Shown: positions 1 to 10,024, counted from the first letter of the stretch. The stretch: DNA of 64,000 nucleotides from Segatella copri (GCF_015074785.1 NZ_CP042464.1:2787001-2851000); one strand, 5' to 3'. The notes: generated from the sequence alone by a model not told the origin. Translations and numbers: made by a program.

Positions 1-1953
1 CGCTATCTCCGCCTCAAGAAGCAAGATGTTGTCTTCATCGGCGGTAGCGATGAGCATGGTGTACCTGTTACTATCCGTGCCAAGAAAGAAGGAATTACCG
101 TACAGGAGGTGGTTGACCGCTATCATAACCTCATCAAGAAGAGTTTCGAGGACTTCGGTATCTCTTTTGATATTTACAGCCGTACCACTTCGCCAACTCA
201 CAATAAGTTTGCTTCAGACTTCTTCCGCACACTCTATGACAAGGGCGTATTGGAAGAAAAGGTAGAGGAGCAGTTCTGCGACGAGGTAACAGGCGAATTC
301 CTTACCGACCGTAATATCGTAGGTACTTGCCCTCGCTGCGGTGCTGAAGGTGCTTATGGCGACCAATGCGAGAAATGTGGTGCTACCCTCTCTCCTGAGG
401 AACTCATCAACCCTACCAACAAGAACAACCCTGGTCATGGTCTCGTTAAGAAGCCTACCAAGAACTGGTATCTCCCATTGAACAAGTATCAGGATTGGTT
501 GAAGAAGTGGATTCTGGAAGGCCACAAAGAGTGGCGTACCAATGTTTACGGCCAATGCAAGAGCTGGTTGGATATGGATCTTCAGCCACGTGCGATGACA
601 CGCGACTTGGATTGGGGTATTCCTGTTCCAGTAGAGGGTGCAGATGGAAAGGTGCTCTACGTTTGGTTCGATGCACCTATCGGCTACATTTCTAATACCA
701 AGGAACTCTGCGATGCTCATCCAGAAAAGTGGGGAACATGGCAGAAGTGGTGGCAGGATCCTGAAACTCGTCTTGTTCACTTCATCGGTAAGGACAATAT
801 CGTGTTCCACTGCATCATCTTCCCTACTATGCTGAAGGCTCACGGCGACTATATCTTGCCAGACAACGTACCAGCCAACGAATTCCTGAACCTGGAGGAC
901 GATAAGATTTCAACATCCCGCAACTGGGCAGTATGGTTGCACGAGTATCTCGTAGATTTGCCAGGCAAGCAGGATGTATTGCGCTATGTTTTGACAGCCA
1001 ATGCACCTGAGACCAAGGACAACAACTTTACTTGGAAGGATTTCCAGGAGCGCAACAACTCTGAGTTGGTTGCCGTTTACGGTAACTTCGTAAACCGTGC
1101 CCTCCAGCTCACCAAGAAGTATTGGGGCGGCGTAGTTCCTGCCTGTGGTGAATTGCAGGAGGTAGATGAGAAGGCTATCGCTGAGTTTAAGGACGTGAAG
1201 GAGAAGGTAGAGCAGTATCTCAACGTATTCAAGTTCCGCGAGGCTCAGAAAGAGGCTATGAACCTGGCTCGTATCGGTAACAGATACATCACAGAGTGTG
1301 AGCCTTGGAAGGTTTGGAAGACCGATCCTAAGCGTGTGGAGACCATCCTGAACATCTCCCTGCAGTTGGTTGCCAACCTCGCTATCGCCTTCGAGCCATT
1401 CTTGCCATTCTCTTCTGAGAAACTCCGCAAGATGATCAATATGCCTAACTTCGAGTGGACTCAGCTCGGCAGCACAGATTTGCTCAAGGCTGGTACCCAG
1501 CTCGGTGAGCCAGAATTGCTCTTCGAGAAGATTGAGGATGAGGTTATCGAAAGACAGCTCCAGAAGCTTGCTGACACCAAGAAGGCTAACGAGGAGGCTT
1601 CTTACCAGGCTGCTCCTATCAAGCCAGAGGTTAGCTTTGATGATTTCGAGAAACTCGATATCCGCGTAGGTCACATTCTGAACTGCGAGAAGGTAAAGAA
1701 GTCTAAGAAACTCCTGAAGTTCACCATCGACGATGGTTCTGGCGTAGAGCGTACCATCTGCTCAGGTATCGCAGCCTACTACGAGCCAGAGCAGCTGATC
1801 GGCAAGGACGTATTGTTCGTAGCCAACTTTGCTCCTCGCAAGATGATGGGCATCGAGAGTCAGGGTATGATTCTGAGTGCTGTCAACTTCGATGGCTCAT
1901 TGAACGTAACTTCTCTCCTTGGCAAGGTTAAGCCAGGAAGCCAGGTTGGATAA
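1..1953 (+). CDS. metG: Methionyl-tRNA synthetase, 5' truncated by the window edge
   Basis: Charges tRNA-Met with methionine in the cytoplasm. The frame is open from base 1, so the N-terminus, including the HIGH-type motif, is missing. The visible part starts in the Rossmann catalytic domain (GSDEHG, codons about 15-20). It holds a zinc knuckle (CPRCG and CEKCG, bases about 330-385), the KMSKS-equivalent [10 protein letters not shown] (bases 904-933), an anticodon-binding helical domain, and a C-terminal EMAP/Trbp111-type tRNA-binding domain from about base 1630 (LDIRVGHI). That is the long bacterial MetG form with the appended dimerising domain. A strong terminator follows 34 bases after the stop, so it is the last gene of its transcript. 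Identity is secure; only the true start is unknown. Confidence 0.97.
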   Translation, partial: RYLRLKKQDVVFIGGSDEHGVPVTIRAKKEGITVQEVVDRYHNLIKKSFEDFGISFDIYSRTTSPTHNKFASDFFRTLYDKGVLEEKVEEQFCDEVTGEFLTDRNIVGTCPRCGAEGAYGDQCEKCGATLSPEELINPTNKNNPGHGLVKKPTKNWYLPLNKYQDWLKKWILEGHKEWRTNVYGQCKSWLDMDLQPRAMTRDLDWGIPVPVEGADGKVLYVWFDAPIGYISNTKELCDAHPEKWGTWQKWWQDPETRLVHFIGKDNIVFHCIIFPTMLKAHGDYILPDNVPANEFLNLEDDKISTSRNWAVWLHEYLVDLPGKQDVLRYVLTANAPETKDNNFTWKDFQERNNSELVAVYGNFVNRALQLTKKYWGGVVPACGELQEVDEKAIAEFKDVKEKVEQYLNVFKFREAQKEAMNLARIGNRYITECEPWKVWKTDPKRVETILNISLQLVANLAIAFEPFLPFSSEKLRKMINMPNFEWTQLGSTDLLKAGTQLGEPELLFEKIEDEVIERQLQKLADTKKANEEASYQAAPIKPEVSFDDFEKLDIRVGHILNCEKVKKSKKLLKFTIDDGSGVERTICSGIAAYYEPEQLIGKDVLFVANFAPRKMMGIESQGMILSAVNFDGSLNVTSLLGKVKPGSQVG

Positions 1954-1987
1954 AGAACCATAGAATCATCAGATTAACAGATAAGGT

Positions 1988-2022
1988 AAAAGCCTCAAAT
2001 CCTTTGCGGATTTGAGGCTTTT
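1988..2022. terminator. Strong bidirectional terminator between metG and the barrel gene
   Basis: A perfect 15-bp stem (1988-2002 with 2008-2022) closes a 5-base loop. It has A-runs on the left and T-runs on the right, so it can end metG on plus and the convergent outer-membrane gene on minus. The loop-side sequence (CTTTGCGGATTTGA) recurs in the tRNA-Gln terminator near 24.52 kb. Confidence 0.9.
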
Positions 2023-2045
2023 CTTATTTCTATCCAAATATTCTT

Positions 2046-2750
2046 TTATAATGTAAAACGATAACCCACGGTAAAGGTCAGAGCCTTGTTCTTACAGTTA
2101 TCCCAATCACCCTTGCTAGCCTTCGTCAGGCTCACGTTGTAACGGGCATCCAGAATCACGTTCATATATTCATAACTCAAGCCCAGAGGAATGGCTACAT
2201 CCACCTTCTTGGCAGGCCAAAGAGCTTCGGTTTCCTGCATATCCTTGTATATAATAGACCCGTTCTTGTCCTTCTGAAGGTCGGTTTCCTCTCTTTTAAC
2301 CTTGCCGTCGCCACAAAGGAATCCCACCTGAACGCCTGCATTCACCGACAAACCCTCTACAAGATAGGCTTTCAGCATGAGCGGTACCTGGATATAATCG
2401 AGGTCCACATGATGATTCTTAATACCTGTATATTCCCCTTTTTCAGCATTCTCAGTCAACTCGCAGTCAGGGAAACGCATACCCTGTCGGGCATAATAAG
2501 CACCCAGCGTAATACCCAGGCTCTTATTTATGCGATATTCCACATCTGCGCCGCCCATGAATCCAGCCTGATACTTAGACTCTAGCGAGGTTCCATCCAA
2601 AGTTTCCAGAGTCAACCCGCTCCAGTTAGCTAGAGTTACACCTATACGAGGAATTACCGAGAATCTGCCTACCGGATTCTCCACTTCTTGTGCCTTTGCT
2701 CCCACAACAGTAAGCAGCAGCACCATCATTATAACTATTTTCTTTTTCAT
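2046..2750 (-). CDS. Small outer-membrane beta-barrel protein (PorT/OMP_b-brl family)
   Basis: A predicted 234-residue barrel of unknown cargo. The start is ATG at 2750; a GTG two codons upstream is in frame but less likely. A signal peptide (MKKKIVIMMVLLL to GAKAQ) is followed by alternating polar and aromatic strands and a C-terminal strand ending in an aromatic-X-Leu pattern (GYRFTL), as in 8-10-stranded porin-like proteins of Bacteroidota. The ending is what the BAM machine recognises. It stands alone, convergent to metG and sharing its terminator. No regulator or substrate-specific gene is adjacent, so no function beyond outer-membrane location can be given. Confidence 0.75.
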   Translation of the reverse strand: MKKKIVIMMVLLLTVVGAKAQEVENPVGRFSVIPRIGVTLANWSGLTLETLDGTSLESKYQAGFMGGADVEYRINKSLGITLGAYYARQGMRFPDCELTENAEKGEYTGIKNHHVDLDYIQVPLMLKAYLVEGLSVNAGVQVGFLCGDGKVKREETDLQKDKNGSIIYKDMQETEALWPAKKVDVAIPLGLSYEYMNVILDARYNVSLTKASKGDWDNCKNKALTFTVGYRFTL

Positions 2751-2889
2751 TTCCACAACAGTTTGTATATCATAATAACAAGGAACAAGGGATAATATTG
2801 CATCCTACTGTCATTTTTCTCCATGAAAGACCTGTTCTCGCAAAGTGTTATACAATGTCACTCGTTTAAACAGTAACAAAAAGCTATAT

Positions 2890-4458
2890 TTATCCTTCTG
2901 CTATCTTCCATTCACCAATGGTTCGCTTCTGGCTGTCGTAGTTGATTCCTACTTTTACCATTCGTTTGCCGTCAGCTGAATAAGGAATGAGATAGCCTTT
3001 GTCATCAATCTGTTTCAAAGCTTCCTCAGCCGTCTTATCAAACTTCAATTCCATCACATAGATTGTATCCGGCATGTGAAGAACGGCATCTGCTCTGCCT
3101 ATTGCACTATCCTCCTCCACCAAGATGTAAGCACCCATCAAATTAAAAATGAGATAAAAGACCGTTTGGAAGTCCTTCTCGTTCTTGTTGGCAAGTCGAT
3201 TGGAGATACTGGCGAGATAAGCCTGCATTTTCTGCAAAGCACCATCCATATTATTGTTATATAGTTGCTCCAAAAAGTCGAAGATGAAACTATTATTGTT
3301 CAACGCTATAGGAGAGAGATAGTTAGGAGCCAAGGAACGAACCATTCCTACACGCACTTCCTTGTTTGGATAATCCAGCTGATAGCTCTGCAAGATAGGG
3401 TTATACTTCTTGATGGTGAGATACCCACTCTGATAAAGCAATGGTAAAGCAGAAGTCATCTGCTCAGGAGAGACATCGAAATCATCCACCCCTACGGATT
3501 TCTGTTCTATATCCATCACCCCCACATGATGTTTGCGTAAAGTGTTGATAATGTATGCAGGAGTACCTGAACTAAACCAATAAGCTGCTATTTCCTTACT
3601 TCTCAACGCTTTAACCAGACTAAACGGATTAAACACATCTTCTGATTTTTTACTGAAATGATAACCATCATAATATGAACTCAACTCGGCAACCGTTTCA
3701 TCAAAAGTTTTTCCCAAAGACTTGGCTAGCAACTCAACATCAGGCTTCATCGCCGTCAGTAGTTCTGTCTTGCTGATACCACAGATAGCAGAATACTGAT
3801 CGAACATGCTGATATTATCCAAATTATTGATCTCGCTAAAGATACTCAACTGAGAGAACTTGGTGATACCCGTGATAAAGGTAAATTCCAGCCAAGGGTC
3901 GAGATATTTCAATGGGCTATAGAACTTCCTCATAACCAAGCGCAATGGCATCAAACTTTCCTTCTCATGCACGACATCCAAGAGAGGAGCATCATATTCG
4001 TCTATCAAAACAACCACCTTTTGATCCGTCTTCTTATAGGCACGCTTTACCAAAGACTGCAAACGCTGGCTCGGCTGCACCGCCAATTCGTCACGTCCAT
4101 AGACCTGCTCATATTCTGAAAGCATGTAGCCCAGCATCTCTTCTAACCCTTCGGGTGTCTGATTTTTGGCAGTACTCATGTCGAAGTGAAGAACAGGACG
4201 TTTCACCCATTCTTTCTCATATTCGCCAAGTGCCAAACCATCAAACAGTTCCTTCCTGCCCTCATAATATGCCTGGAGCGTAGAGACAAAAAGCGACTTA
4301 CCGAATCGTCTTGGACGACTCAGAAACACATATTTAGAACCATTACGCAAGAAATCGACAATATACCTTGTCTTATCTACGTACACATAATTACCCTCTC
4401 GTATATCAGAGAAAGTTTGCATTCCTACTGGGTATTTTCTTATCTCTTCCATAGCCAT
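2890..4458 (-). CDS. AAA-ATPase-like protein with C-terminal PD-(D/E)XK nuclease-like domain (DUF1703 type)
   Basis: A 522-residue protein of the AAA-ATPase_like plus PDDEXK_9 architecture. The N-terminal part has a Walker A variant (RPRRFGKS, about residues 48-55) and a Walker B ([11 protein letters not shown], about residues 150-160). The C-terminal part has the nuclease-like pair GRADAVL and MELK (about residues 455-475). Members occur in many near-identical copies in Bacteroidota genomes and their role is unsettled; defence or mobile-element links have been suggested. It is a single gene here, without transposase, toxin or repeat partners. The start ATG at 4458 has a second ATG two codons later. 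Family is confident; function is unknown. Confidence 0.85.
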   Translation of the reverse strand: MAMEEIRKYPVGMQTFSDIREGNYVYVDKTRYIVDFLRNGSKYVFLSRPRRFGKSLFVSTLQAYYEGRKELFDGLALGEYEKEWVKRPVLHFDMSTAKNQTPEGLEEMLGYMLSEYEQVYGRDELAVQPSQRLQSLVKRAYKKTDQKVVVLIDEYDAPLLDVVHEKESLMPLRLVMRKFYSPLKYLDPWLEFTFITGITKFSQLSIFSEINNLDNISMFDQYSAICGISKTELLTAMKPDVELLAKSLGKTFDETVAELSSYYDGYHFSKKSEDVFNPFSLVKALRSKEIAAYWFSSGTPAYIINTLRKHHVGVMDIEQKSVGVDDFDVSPEQMTSALPLLYQSGYLTIKKYNPILQSYQLDYPNKEVRVGMVRSLAPNYLSPIALNNNSFIFDFLEQLYNNNMDGALQKMQAYLASISNRLANKNEKDFQTVFYLIFNLMGAYILVEEDSAIGRADAVLHMPDTIYVMELKFDKTAEEALKQIDDKGYLIPYSADGKRMVKVGINYDSQKRTIGEWKIAEG

Positions 4459-4504
4459 ATTACTTTAGACGGTGCGAAGTTACGAATAAAATATCAGATA
4501 CGCA

Positions 4505-4550
4505 AATAAAAAGACAAAAAAAGAGAGGCGAGCTTCACAGCCAGCCTCTC
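4505..4550 (-). terminator. Terminator of the susC-susD transcript
   Basis: A GAGAGGC/GCCTCTC stem (4523-4529 with 4544-4550) lies downstream of susD. On the minus strand it is followed by a run of seven T and further T-rich sequence, as expected for an intrinsic terminator. Confidence 0.75.
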
Positions 4551-4637
4551 CCGAGAGATTTATAGAAAATGCCACTCATGGCATTCCTATATCTTGATTA
4601 AAAATATTATCTTATTAAAATATTCCATTAACAGCGA

Positions 4638-6173
4638 TTACTCACCGTAACCCGTATTCTGCTTGATGTTAGGGTTGGCGTTGATCTCTGCCTGCGGAAT
4701 GGCAGCAATAGCCTTGAAGTAATCACGGTCGAAAGACTGAGCTTCCTTGCTCAATGTCTTGTGCCAACCCTTATCAGCTTCACTTGTATAACGGGTGATA
4801 GTCTCGTTATTACGCAAAGCATCAAAGTAACGCTGTCCCTCGCCAATCAACTCCTTACGACGCTCAATCAAGATACGCTCAAGTGTGATGTTATCCACTG
4901 TTGCCAAAGAAGCCTCTGTTGTGGTACGGTTCTTTACCAAATCATTCAGATACTCTACAGCCTTAGTCTTGTCATTTTTTCTAAATGCACACTCTGCAGC
5001 TGTCAAGTAAACCTCAGAAAGACGGATAATTGGAACGATAGTAACATTACGAAGATTATCACCTTGACCACGCAACTTGTTCAGAAATACCTTGTTGGTA
5101 CCATAAGTTGCCACCTCTTTGGGTGCAGTTGCAGGCAAGAACATATCGTTACGAACATCTTTTGGGTCTGAAGTAAGCATGTCAACAAACTTCTTAGTAG
5201 CAACCATTTCCTTGTAGCCATCACGCTGCTGGAGGTTACCGATACCATTCAAGTCATTGTTGTCTGTAGAACCTGCCACATTGAGACGGAACAAGAACTC
5301 ACTTTCATTAGGAGTTGAAGCATCCCATGCTTTGAAGTATTGGTCACGAGTCCACAACGCTGCGCCAGAATTCTTGATAATATCCTCAGCAACAGACAAG
5401 GCGTTAGCATAATCACCCATATTCAAATAAACACGAGAAAGGATTGCCTTTGCTCCCCAAACGCTTACATAACCTGGTTCTGTCTCTGTAGCAAGAGCAT
5501 TAGAGCTGATAGCCTCAGTCAAATCCTTCACTACTTGGGTGTAAACCTCAGCAACAGTGCTACGAGCAGGTTTTGCATTAGACTCCAGCACTCCTGTTAC
5601 CAATGGTACACCAAGAGATGCACCCTGATCCTCTGTATATGGCTTACCATAGATACGAACAAGGTCAAAATGAGCAAGGGCACGGAGTACCTTTGCCTCT
5701 GCCGCATACTGGTCAATAGTAGCCTTAGCCTCTGCTGCATCGCTCAAAGCACCACCTTCTGCAGCAGCGATGATACGATTAGCACGGCCAATAACAATAT
5801 ATGGTGATTTCCAAGCTACGTTACTGGAAGAAGTACTTGATACAAACTCAGATGCTGTTTGGTAGTTCATGTCATAGTAAAAACTAGCGCGGTTAGAACC
5901 ACCAAGATTATTATACTGATAATCATCACCTGCATGAACATCACCATAAACAAAGAATTGCTGACCATAGTAATCTACCAAGCTGCTGTTTCCCTTCAAA
6001 GCCTTGTACATACCCGTTCTCGCAGCAGCCAAGTCTGAACTGCTGGTCAAGGCTGCATCTGCATCTGTACCATCAGAAGGAGCTACGTCCAACCAATCAT
6101 TGACGCAAGATGACAGGCTGGCTGCCAAAATAGCGCAGCCCATTACCTTATATATTGATTTTAATACTTTCAT
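4638..6173 (-). CDS. SusD/RagB family outer-membrane nutrient-binding lipoprotein
   Basis: The surface lid that captures a ligand, usually an oligosaccharide, and passes it to its SusC partner. 511 residues. A lipoprotein signal ends in the lipobox LSSC (Cys about residue 23), so the mature N-terminus is lipidated. The TPR-like helical body shows SusD hallmarks: early tyrosine and glycine-rich segment (YYGQQFF), RALAHFDLVRIYG (about residues 165-177), and the C-terminal ERRKELIGEGQRYFDALR. The gene starts 22 bases after the susC stop and ends in a hairpin terminator. No glycoside hydrolase, lyase, sulfatase or hybrid two-component gene is adjacent, so the substrate cannot be assigned. Confidence 0.93.
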   Translation of the reverse strand: MKVLKSIYKVMGCAILAASLSSCVNDWLDVAPSDGTDADAALTSSSDLAAARTGMYKALKGNSSLVDYYGQQFFVYGDVHAGDDYQYNNLGGSNRASFYYDMNYQTASEFVSSTSSSNVAWKSPYIVIGRANRIIAAAEGGALSDAAEAKATIDQYAAEAKVLRALAHFDLVRIYGKPYTEDQGASLGVPLVTGVLESNAKPARSTVAEVYTQVVKDLTEAISSNALATETEPGYVSVWGAKAILSRVYLNMGDYANALSVAEDIIKNSGAALWTRDQYFKAWDASTPNESEFLFRLNVAGSTDNNDLNGIGNLQQRDGYKEMVATKKFVDMLTSDPKDVRNDMFLPATAPKEVATYGTNKVFLNKLRGQGDNLRNVTIVPIIRLSEVYLTAAECAFRKNDKTKAVEYLNDLVKNRTTTEASLATVDNITLERILIERRKELIGEGQRYFDALRNNETITRYTSEADKGWHKTLSKEAQSFDRDYFKAIAAIPQAEINANPNIKQNTGYGE

Positions 6174-6194
6174 TGTATTTCGTTCTTTTATAAA

Positions 6195-9100
6195 TTAGAA
6201 ACTAAGTTCGATACCAAATGTATAAGTTCTCAAAGCTGGCATTTCGAATGTACACAAGCCATCCGCTGGTGTCTCTGGATCAACATAAAGATCCTTAGAC
6301 TTCCAGGTCAACAAGTTGTTGGCAGAGAAATATACACGAGCCTTGCTCAAGCCGAGGTTGCTGATCCACTCCTTTGGTGCAGAGAAACCTAAGGTAAGGT
6401 TCTTCAAGCGAAGATAATCGTTAGGCATCAACCAACGAGAAGACAACACACGCTTACCATAACCAGCCTGGAACTTAGGCAACTTAGCATTATCGCCTGG
6501 TTTCTGCCACATATCCTCCAACTTATAGTAAGAAGGGATTGCTCCATAGAGGGTGTATGTACCACCATTATCGTGCAACCAAGTAGCATAATCGTAAGAG
6601 TCACCGCCCAACTTATAGGTCAAAGTAAAGTTGAAGTCGATAAACTTCCACTTGATGAAGTTAGACAAACCACCCTCAAGTGCTGGCTCATGATGACCAA
6701 CAATAGTCTTGTTTGCCTCAGCTACATTAGTAGTGGTCTTGCGAGCATTCTCAGTTCCATCATTGATGTAATAGCTCTCCAAACCTGTCTCAGGGTCAAC
6801 ACCTGCATACTCATACATATAGTAAGAATAGTAAGGCTTACCTACCTGATGAATCATGGCACCGCTGATAATCTTGTCATCATCACCTGTCAACTCTGTT
6901 ACCTTGTTGGAGTTATGACCAAAGTTCAGAGAAGTAGTCCAAAGGAAGTCCTTCTTCTGAATGTTGGTAGAAGAAATGGTCACCTCAATACCTTGGTTAC
7001 GCATAGAACCTACATTCTGAGCCATGGTAGCCAACAGAGAAGAATCATCATAGTAACCTGGAATCATAGAGATAGGACGGTTCATAATCAAATTGGATGT
7101 ATTACGAACGTAGTAATCCAATGTTACAGAGATACGGTTGAGGAATGTCAAGTCAAGACCAAAGTTCCAAGCCTTGTTCTGCTCCCACTTCAAGTCCTTG
7201 TTGGCTACACCAATGATACCCATACCATTGCTACCATTGTAGTACTCACCATACTTATAAAGGTTCATGTAACTATACAAGCCAGATGGAAGAGTTCCGT
7301 TCACACCATAAGATACACGAATCTTACCATCGCTCAATATATCCTTGATAGAATCCATGAACTTTTCTGTACCAAAGCGCCAAGCACCAGATACAGACCA
7401 GAACGAACCCCAACGATTCTCACGTGCCATACGAGAACTACCATCACGACGATAGCTTACACCAGCATAATACAAATCGTTATAGTTGTAGTTGACACGA
7501 CCCAAGAAAGAAGTCATCTTTGAGTCATACTTGTAACTCTGCATAGAGGTATCGCCAGAGTTAGCGAACTCATACAAGTTGCCAGGGTAGTCTGTACCAG
7601 AAGCGTATGAGTTGTTGTTATGCCATGCCTCTGTCTCGAAACCAAGCAAAGCATCCACATTGTGGGCACCAAAAGACTTATTGTATGTCAACTGTGTCTG
7701 AGTGTTCATGGTTGTCCACTCATTGTAAGTACGCTGCATCACACCATTTGAGCCAGAACCATTACCACAGAATTTGTCCCAAAGCACATCCTCGGTAGAG
7801 TTGATGTAGTCGTAAGCTACCTTCTCACGCAACTTCAAGTTATCCCAAATGTTCCATTCGAGAGCCAAGGTGCTGTAAGAACGTGTCGTATTGGTTTTAT
7901 CTGACATGTGCTGGTTCTCATAAATAGGGTTATAACCATTGTTATAAGCGCCATCTGTCTTTGTCAGCAAATTACCATTCTTGTCATAGATAGCATTAGA
8001 AGGGCCGAGGAACCATACTGCACTTGAGATGGCACCAGCAAAAGAAGCGCCACCATCCATGGCAGAGTTCTGATGCATAGATGAAATCAAAGAACTAGCA
8101 TCCAACTTGAACTTACCGAAGCGATGGCTTACGTTGAAGTTACCTGTCATACGCTCCAAACCAGAACGTTCTACAATACCATTCTGCTTAGCATAAGACA
8201 AAGAAGCATAGAACTTAGTCTTATCATTACCACCATTTACACTTGCCTGATAGTTCTGATTTGAACCATTTTTGAAAAGCGCATCACGCCAGTTTGCCCA
8301 ACCATTCTCTGGTTTTGCTGCATAATCATCAATATTTTGATCGGCAAAAGCCGCAGCAGAGGCATCAGTAGTACCATCAATATTATCAAAAGCATAGTTT
8401 TTCAAACCTTGATAAATCAAGGCACGACGATCATCACCACTCAAAGTTGGGCGGTAGTTGATGGCCATATTAGAGAAACCCCAGTCGCTGCGGAAATCAA
8501 CCTGGGTCTTACCTGCACTACCACTCTTGGTTGTAATGACAAGCACACCATTGGCTGCACGAGAACCATACAATGAAGCAGCGGCTGCATCCTTGATAAC
8601 TGTGATAGACTCGATGTCATTGCTATTCAATGTAGAAAGCGCATTGGTACCAGAACCATTGTAACCATTACCAGACTCAGCATCATTGAAACCACTCAAG
8701 TTACCAGAGTTCATTGGAGTACCATCAATCACAATCAATGGATCGTTACCTGCATTGATAGAACCCATACCACGAATACGGATATAGTTCATTGCACCTG
8801 GCTGGCCAGAGAAAGAAGAAATAGAAACTCCTGGGATATTACCAGAAAGCTTATCTTCAACAGAAAGTGAAGGAACATCACTCAACTTAGCTGTTGACAT
8901 GGAAGCAGCAGCACCTGTAAATGAGGATTTCTTAAAGTTACCATAACCTGTAACAATCACCTCGTCCAGGGTTTTGTTATCAGAAGTCAAAGCAATCTTC
9001 ATGTTAGAACTTGCTTTAACAGTTTGTGGATTCATACCTATATAGGTAATCTCCAACTTGGAGCCGGCTGGAACATTCAAACTGAAGTTTCCATCGACAT

Positions 9101-9263
9101 CCGTAACAGTACCCGTATTAGTACCAGCTACTTTGATTGATGCGCCAATAACAGGCTCACCATCCTCAGAAGCTACTACCTTACCGGTAACAGATGTTTG
9201 GGCAAAGGCTACTCCACAACTGAGAATTGCCCCCCCCACAAATAAAGCGATTCTTTTAAACAT
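6195..9263 (-). CDS. SusC/RagA family TonB-dependent outer-membrane transporter
   Basis: Imports the ligand captured by SusD using TonB energy. I start it at ATG 9263 (MFKRIALF), giving 1022 residues. A purine-rich AAAGAGAGAG lies just upstream and a typical signal peptide (ending GVAFAQ) follows; the frame extends 27 codons further up but crosses the predicted promoter. Order: signal peptide, CarboxypepD_reg-like domain (VTGKVV to about residue 105), TonB-box-like DEVIVTGYG, plug with IRIRGMGSINAGNDPL, and a 22-strand barrel ending in a C-terminal Phe (GIELSF). The intact length suggests function. Transcription is predicted from a well-formed promoter at 9314-9345. Confidence 0.95.
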   Translation of the reverse strand: MFKRIALFVGGAILSCGVAFAQTSVTGKVVASEDGEPVIGASIKVAGTNTGTVTDVDGNFSLNVPAGSKLEITYIGMNPQTVKASSNMKIALTSDNKTLDEVIVTGYGNFKKSSFTGAAASMSTAKLSDVPSLSVEDKLSGNIPGVSISSFSGQPGAMNYIRIRGMGSINAGNDPLIVIDGTPMNSGNLSGFNDAESGNGYNGSGTNALSTLNSNDIESITVIKDAAAASLYGSRAANGVLVITTKSGSAGKTQVDFRSDWGFSNMAINYRPTLSGDDRRALIYQGLKNYAFDNIDGTTDASAAAFADQNIDDYAAKPENGWANWRDALFKNGSNQNYQASVNGGNDKTKFYASLSYAKQNGIVERSGLERMTGNFNVSHRFGKFKLDASSLISSMHQNSAMDGGASFAGAISSAVWFLGPSNAIYDKNGNLLTKTDGAYNNGYNPIYENQHMSDKTNTTRSYSTLALEWNIWDNLKLREKVAYDYINSTEDVLWDKFCGNGSGSNGVMQRTYNEWTTMNTQTQLTYNKSFGAHNVDALLGFETEAWHNNNSYASGTDYPGNLYEFANSGDTSMQSYKYDSKMTSFLGRVNYNYNDLYYAGVSYRRDGSSRMARENRWGSFWSVSGAWRFGTEKFMDSIKDILSDGKIRVSYGVNGTLPSGLYSYMNLYKYGEYYNGSNGMGIIGVANKDLKWEQNKAWNFGLDLTFLNRISVTLDYYVRNTSNLIMNRPISMIPGYYDDSSLLATMAQNVGSMRNQGIEVTISSTNIQKKDFLWTTSLNFGHNSNKVTELTGDDDKIISGAMIHQVGKPYYSYYMYEYAGVDPETGLESYYINDGTENARKTTTNVAEANKTIVGHHEPALEGGLSNFIKWKFIDFNFTLTYKLGGDSYDYATWLHDNGGTYTLYGAIPSYYKLEDMWQKPGDNAKLPKFQAGYGKRVLSSRWLMPNDYLRLKNLTLGFSAPKEWISNLGLSKARVYFSANNLLTWKSKDLYVDPETPADGLCTFEMPALRTYTFGIELSF

Positions 9264-9313
9264 AATCTCTCTCTTTATTAGATAATAATTTATAAATTTA
9301 TAATAATCGGCTG

Positions 9314-9345
9314 CAAAATTAGATTTTTTTTCGGATATTTGCAAA
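9314..9345 (-). promoter_or_regulatory. Promoter of susC-susD
   Basis: Reading the minus strand, TTTG (9345-9342), 20 bases, then TAATTTTG (9321-9314). This matches the Bacteroidota primary-sigma pattern and predicts a leader of about 45 bases. I see no ECF-sigma or hybrid-sensor-linked element. Confidence 0.7.
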
Positions 9346-9404
9346 TATTTTGAAAGAAAAATTTAATAACGCACATAAAAAAGTCTGTTTTTAACACTTC
9401 TACC

Positions 9405-9435
9405 TTGTCATATTGCAACAAAAAGGATATTTTTG
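9405..9435 (+). promoter_or_regulatory. Putative promoter facing into the gene-free region before fabI
   Basis: TTG at 9405-9407, 20 bases, then TATTTTTG at 9428-9435. It does not serve an annotated gene directly, because fabI has its own promoter 470 bases further on. It would transcribe the hairpin-rich stretch and the CATATG array. Confidence 0.45.
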
Positions 9436-9439
9436 CAGC

Positions 9440-9770
9440 AATAAGGCTATAATTTGTAAGAACAGAAATAAGAAGGTTCTTAAGTTATCTATACCGGCAT
9501 CTGCCGGGTAAGACGTATTGCTTAAATACGTAGAACAAATAGATTAAATAGTCACAGTTCTACGATTTATCGGTTCTAACAATTAGTTCCGTTCGGTTGA
9601 CGACATATGCCAGCAAGGTTGCTGACATATGTCAATAACTCGTTTGGCATATGTCAGGAACATTGTTGACATATGTCAGGAACATTGTTGGCATATGTCA
9701 GGAACCCTACAAATCTAATTCCGCAGACCAACAGATACGTTATCTATAAGCATAAGATATATCTGTTTCA
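9440..9770 (+). ncRNA. Candidate structured non-coding RNA or long leader (unverified)
   Basis: Downstream of the 9405-9435 promoter there is no ORF but a dense series of hairpins: 9457-9463/9476-9482 (7 bp), CCGGCA/TGCCGG at 9494-9507, ACGTATT/AATACGT at 9513-9531, CGTAGAAC/GTTCTACG at 9529-9536/9557-9564 (exclusive with the previous one), and a nested stem at 9731-9766. The five palindromes at 9602-9699 lie in the middle. I do not recognise a known RNA family, and there is no clear terminator, so ends are approximate. Confidence 0.35.
9602..9699. repeat. Five palindromic CATATG sites at exact 22-bp spacing
   Basis: The 10-mers begin at 9602, 9624, 9646, 9668 and 9690: GACATATGCC, GACATATGTC, GGCATATGTC, GACATATGTC, GGCATATGTC. 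The third and fourth share the 12-base spacer AGGAACATTGTT. The period of 22 bp is close to two helical turns, so all sites face the same side of the DNA, as expected of a cooperative operator array. A tandem repeat with another role is equally possible. The array is about 180 bp upstream of the fabI promoter and 260 bp from the susC promoter. Confidence 0.85.
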
Positions 9771-9878
9771 GGCTTATTATCTGCAAAGAATAAATAGAAT
9801 ATCATACTGACTGCAGGGAGCGAAATACTTGACATACCACAAAAAAGAAAACGTTTACGGCACTTTTTAGTTAAAAAA

Positions 9879-9910
9879 TTTGGGTATATTGCACATTTTT
9901 CGTAATTTTG
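9879..9910 (+). promoter_or_regulatory. Promoter of fabI
   Basis: TTTG at 9879-9882, 20 bases, then TAATTTTG at 9903-9910, a full match to the Bacteroidota consensus. It gives a leader of about 108 bases before the fabI ATG. Confidence 0.72.
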
Positions 9911-10024
9911 CGCACGATTTCAACGACTAGAACAAAACAAAGTGGTTTTACACCTTATTATATATAGAGAGAATGATATATGTAGGGGATTGTCGTTAGT
10001 ATAAACAAAAGTATTAAGATAACA

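Noticed and set aside
214..843. Long antisense ORF over metG
   Set aside because: It is the complement of a conserved coding region and has no recognisable domain; a shadow frame.
910..1674. Second long antisense ORF over metG
   Set aside because: Same reason; Leu-rich translation typical of reverse-strand shadows.
6573..7523. 316-codon plus-strand ORF inside susC
   Set aside because: It is opposite a conserved SusC barrel, and the Ile/Thr/Val-rich product shows no domain.
9231..9237. A run of seven C in the susC signal-peptide region as a phase-variable switch
   Set aside because: The frame is intact and the run is short; one homopolymer gives no evidence of switching.
4638..9263. A full polysaccharide utilisation locus around susC-susD
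   Set aside because: No carbohydrate-active enzyme, sulfatase or hybrid sensor gene is within reach on either side; only the pair is supported.
9602..9711. The CATATG repeats as a CRISPR array
   Set aside because: The conserved unit is only about 10 bases, period 22, and spacers are 12 bases and partly identical; no cas genes are in the window.
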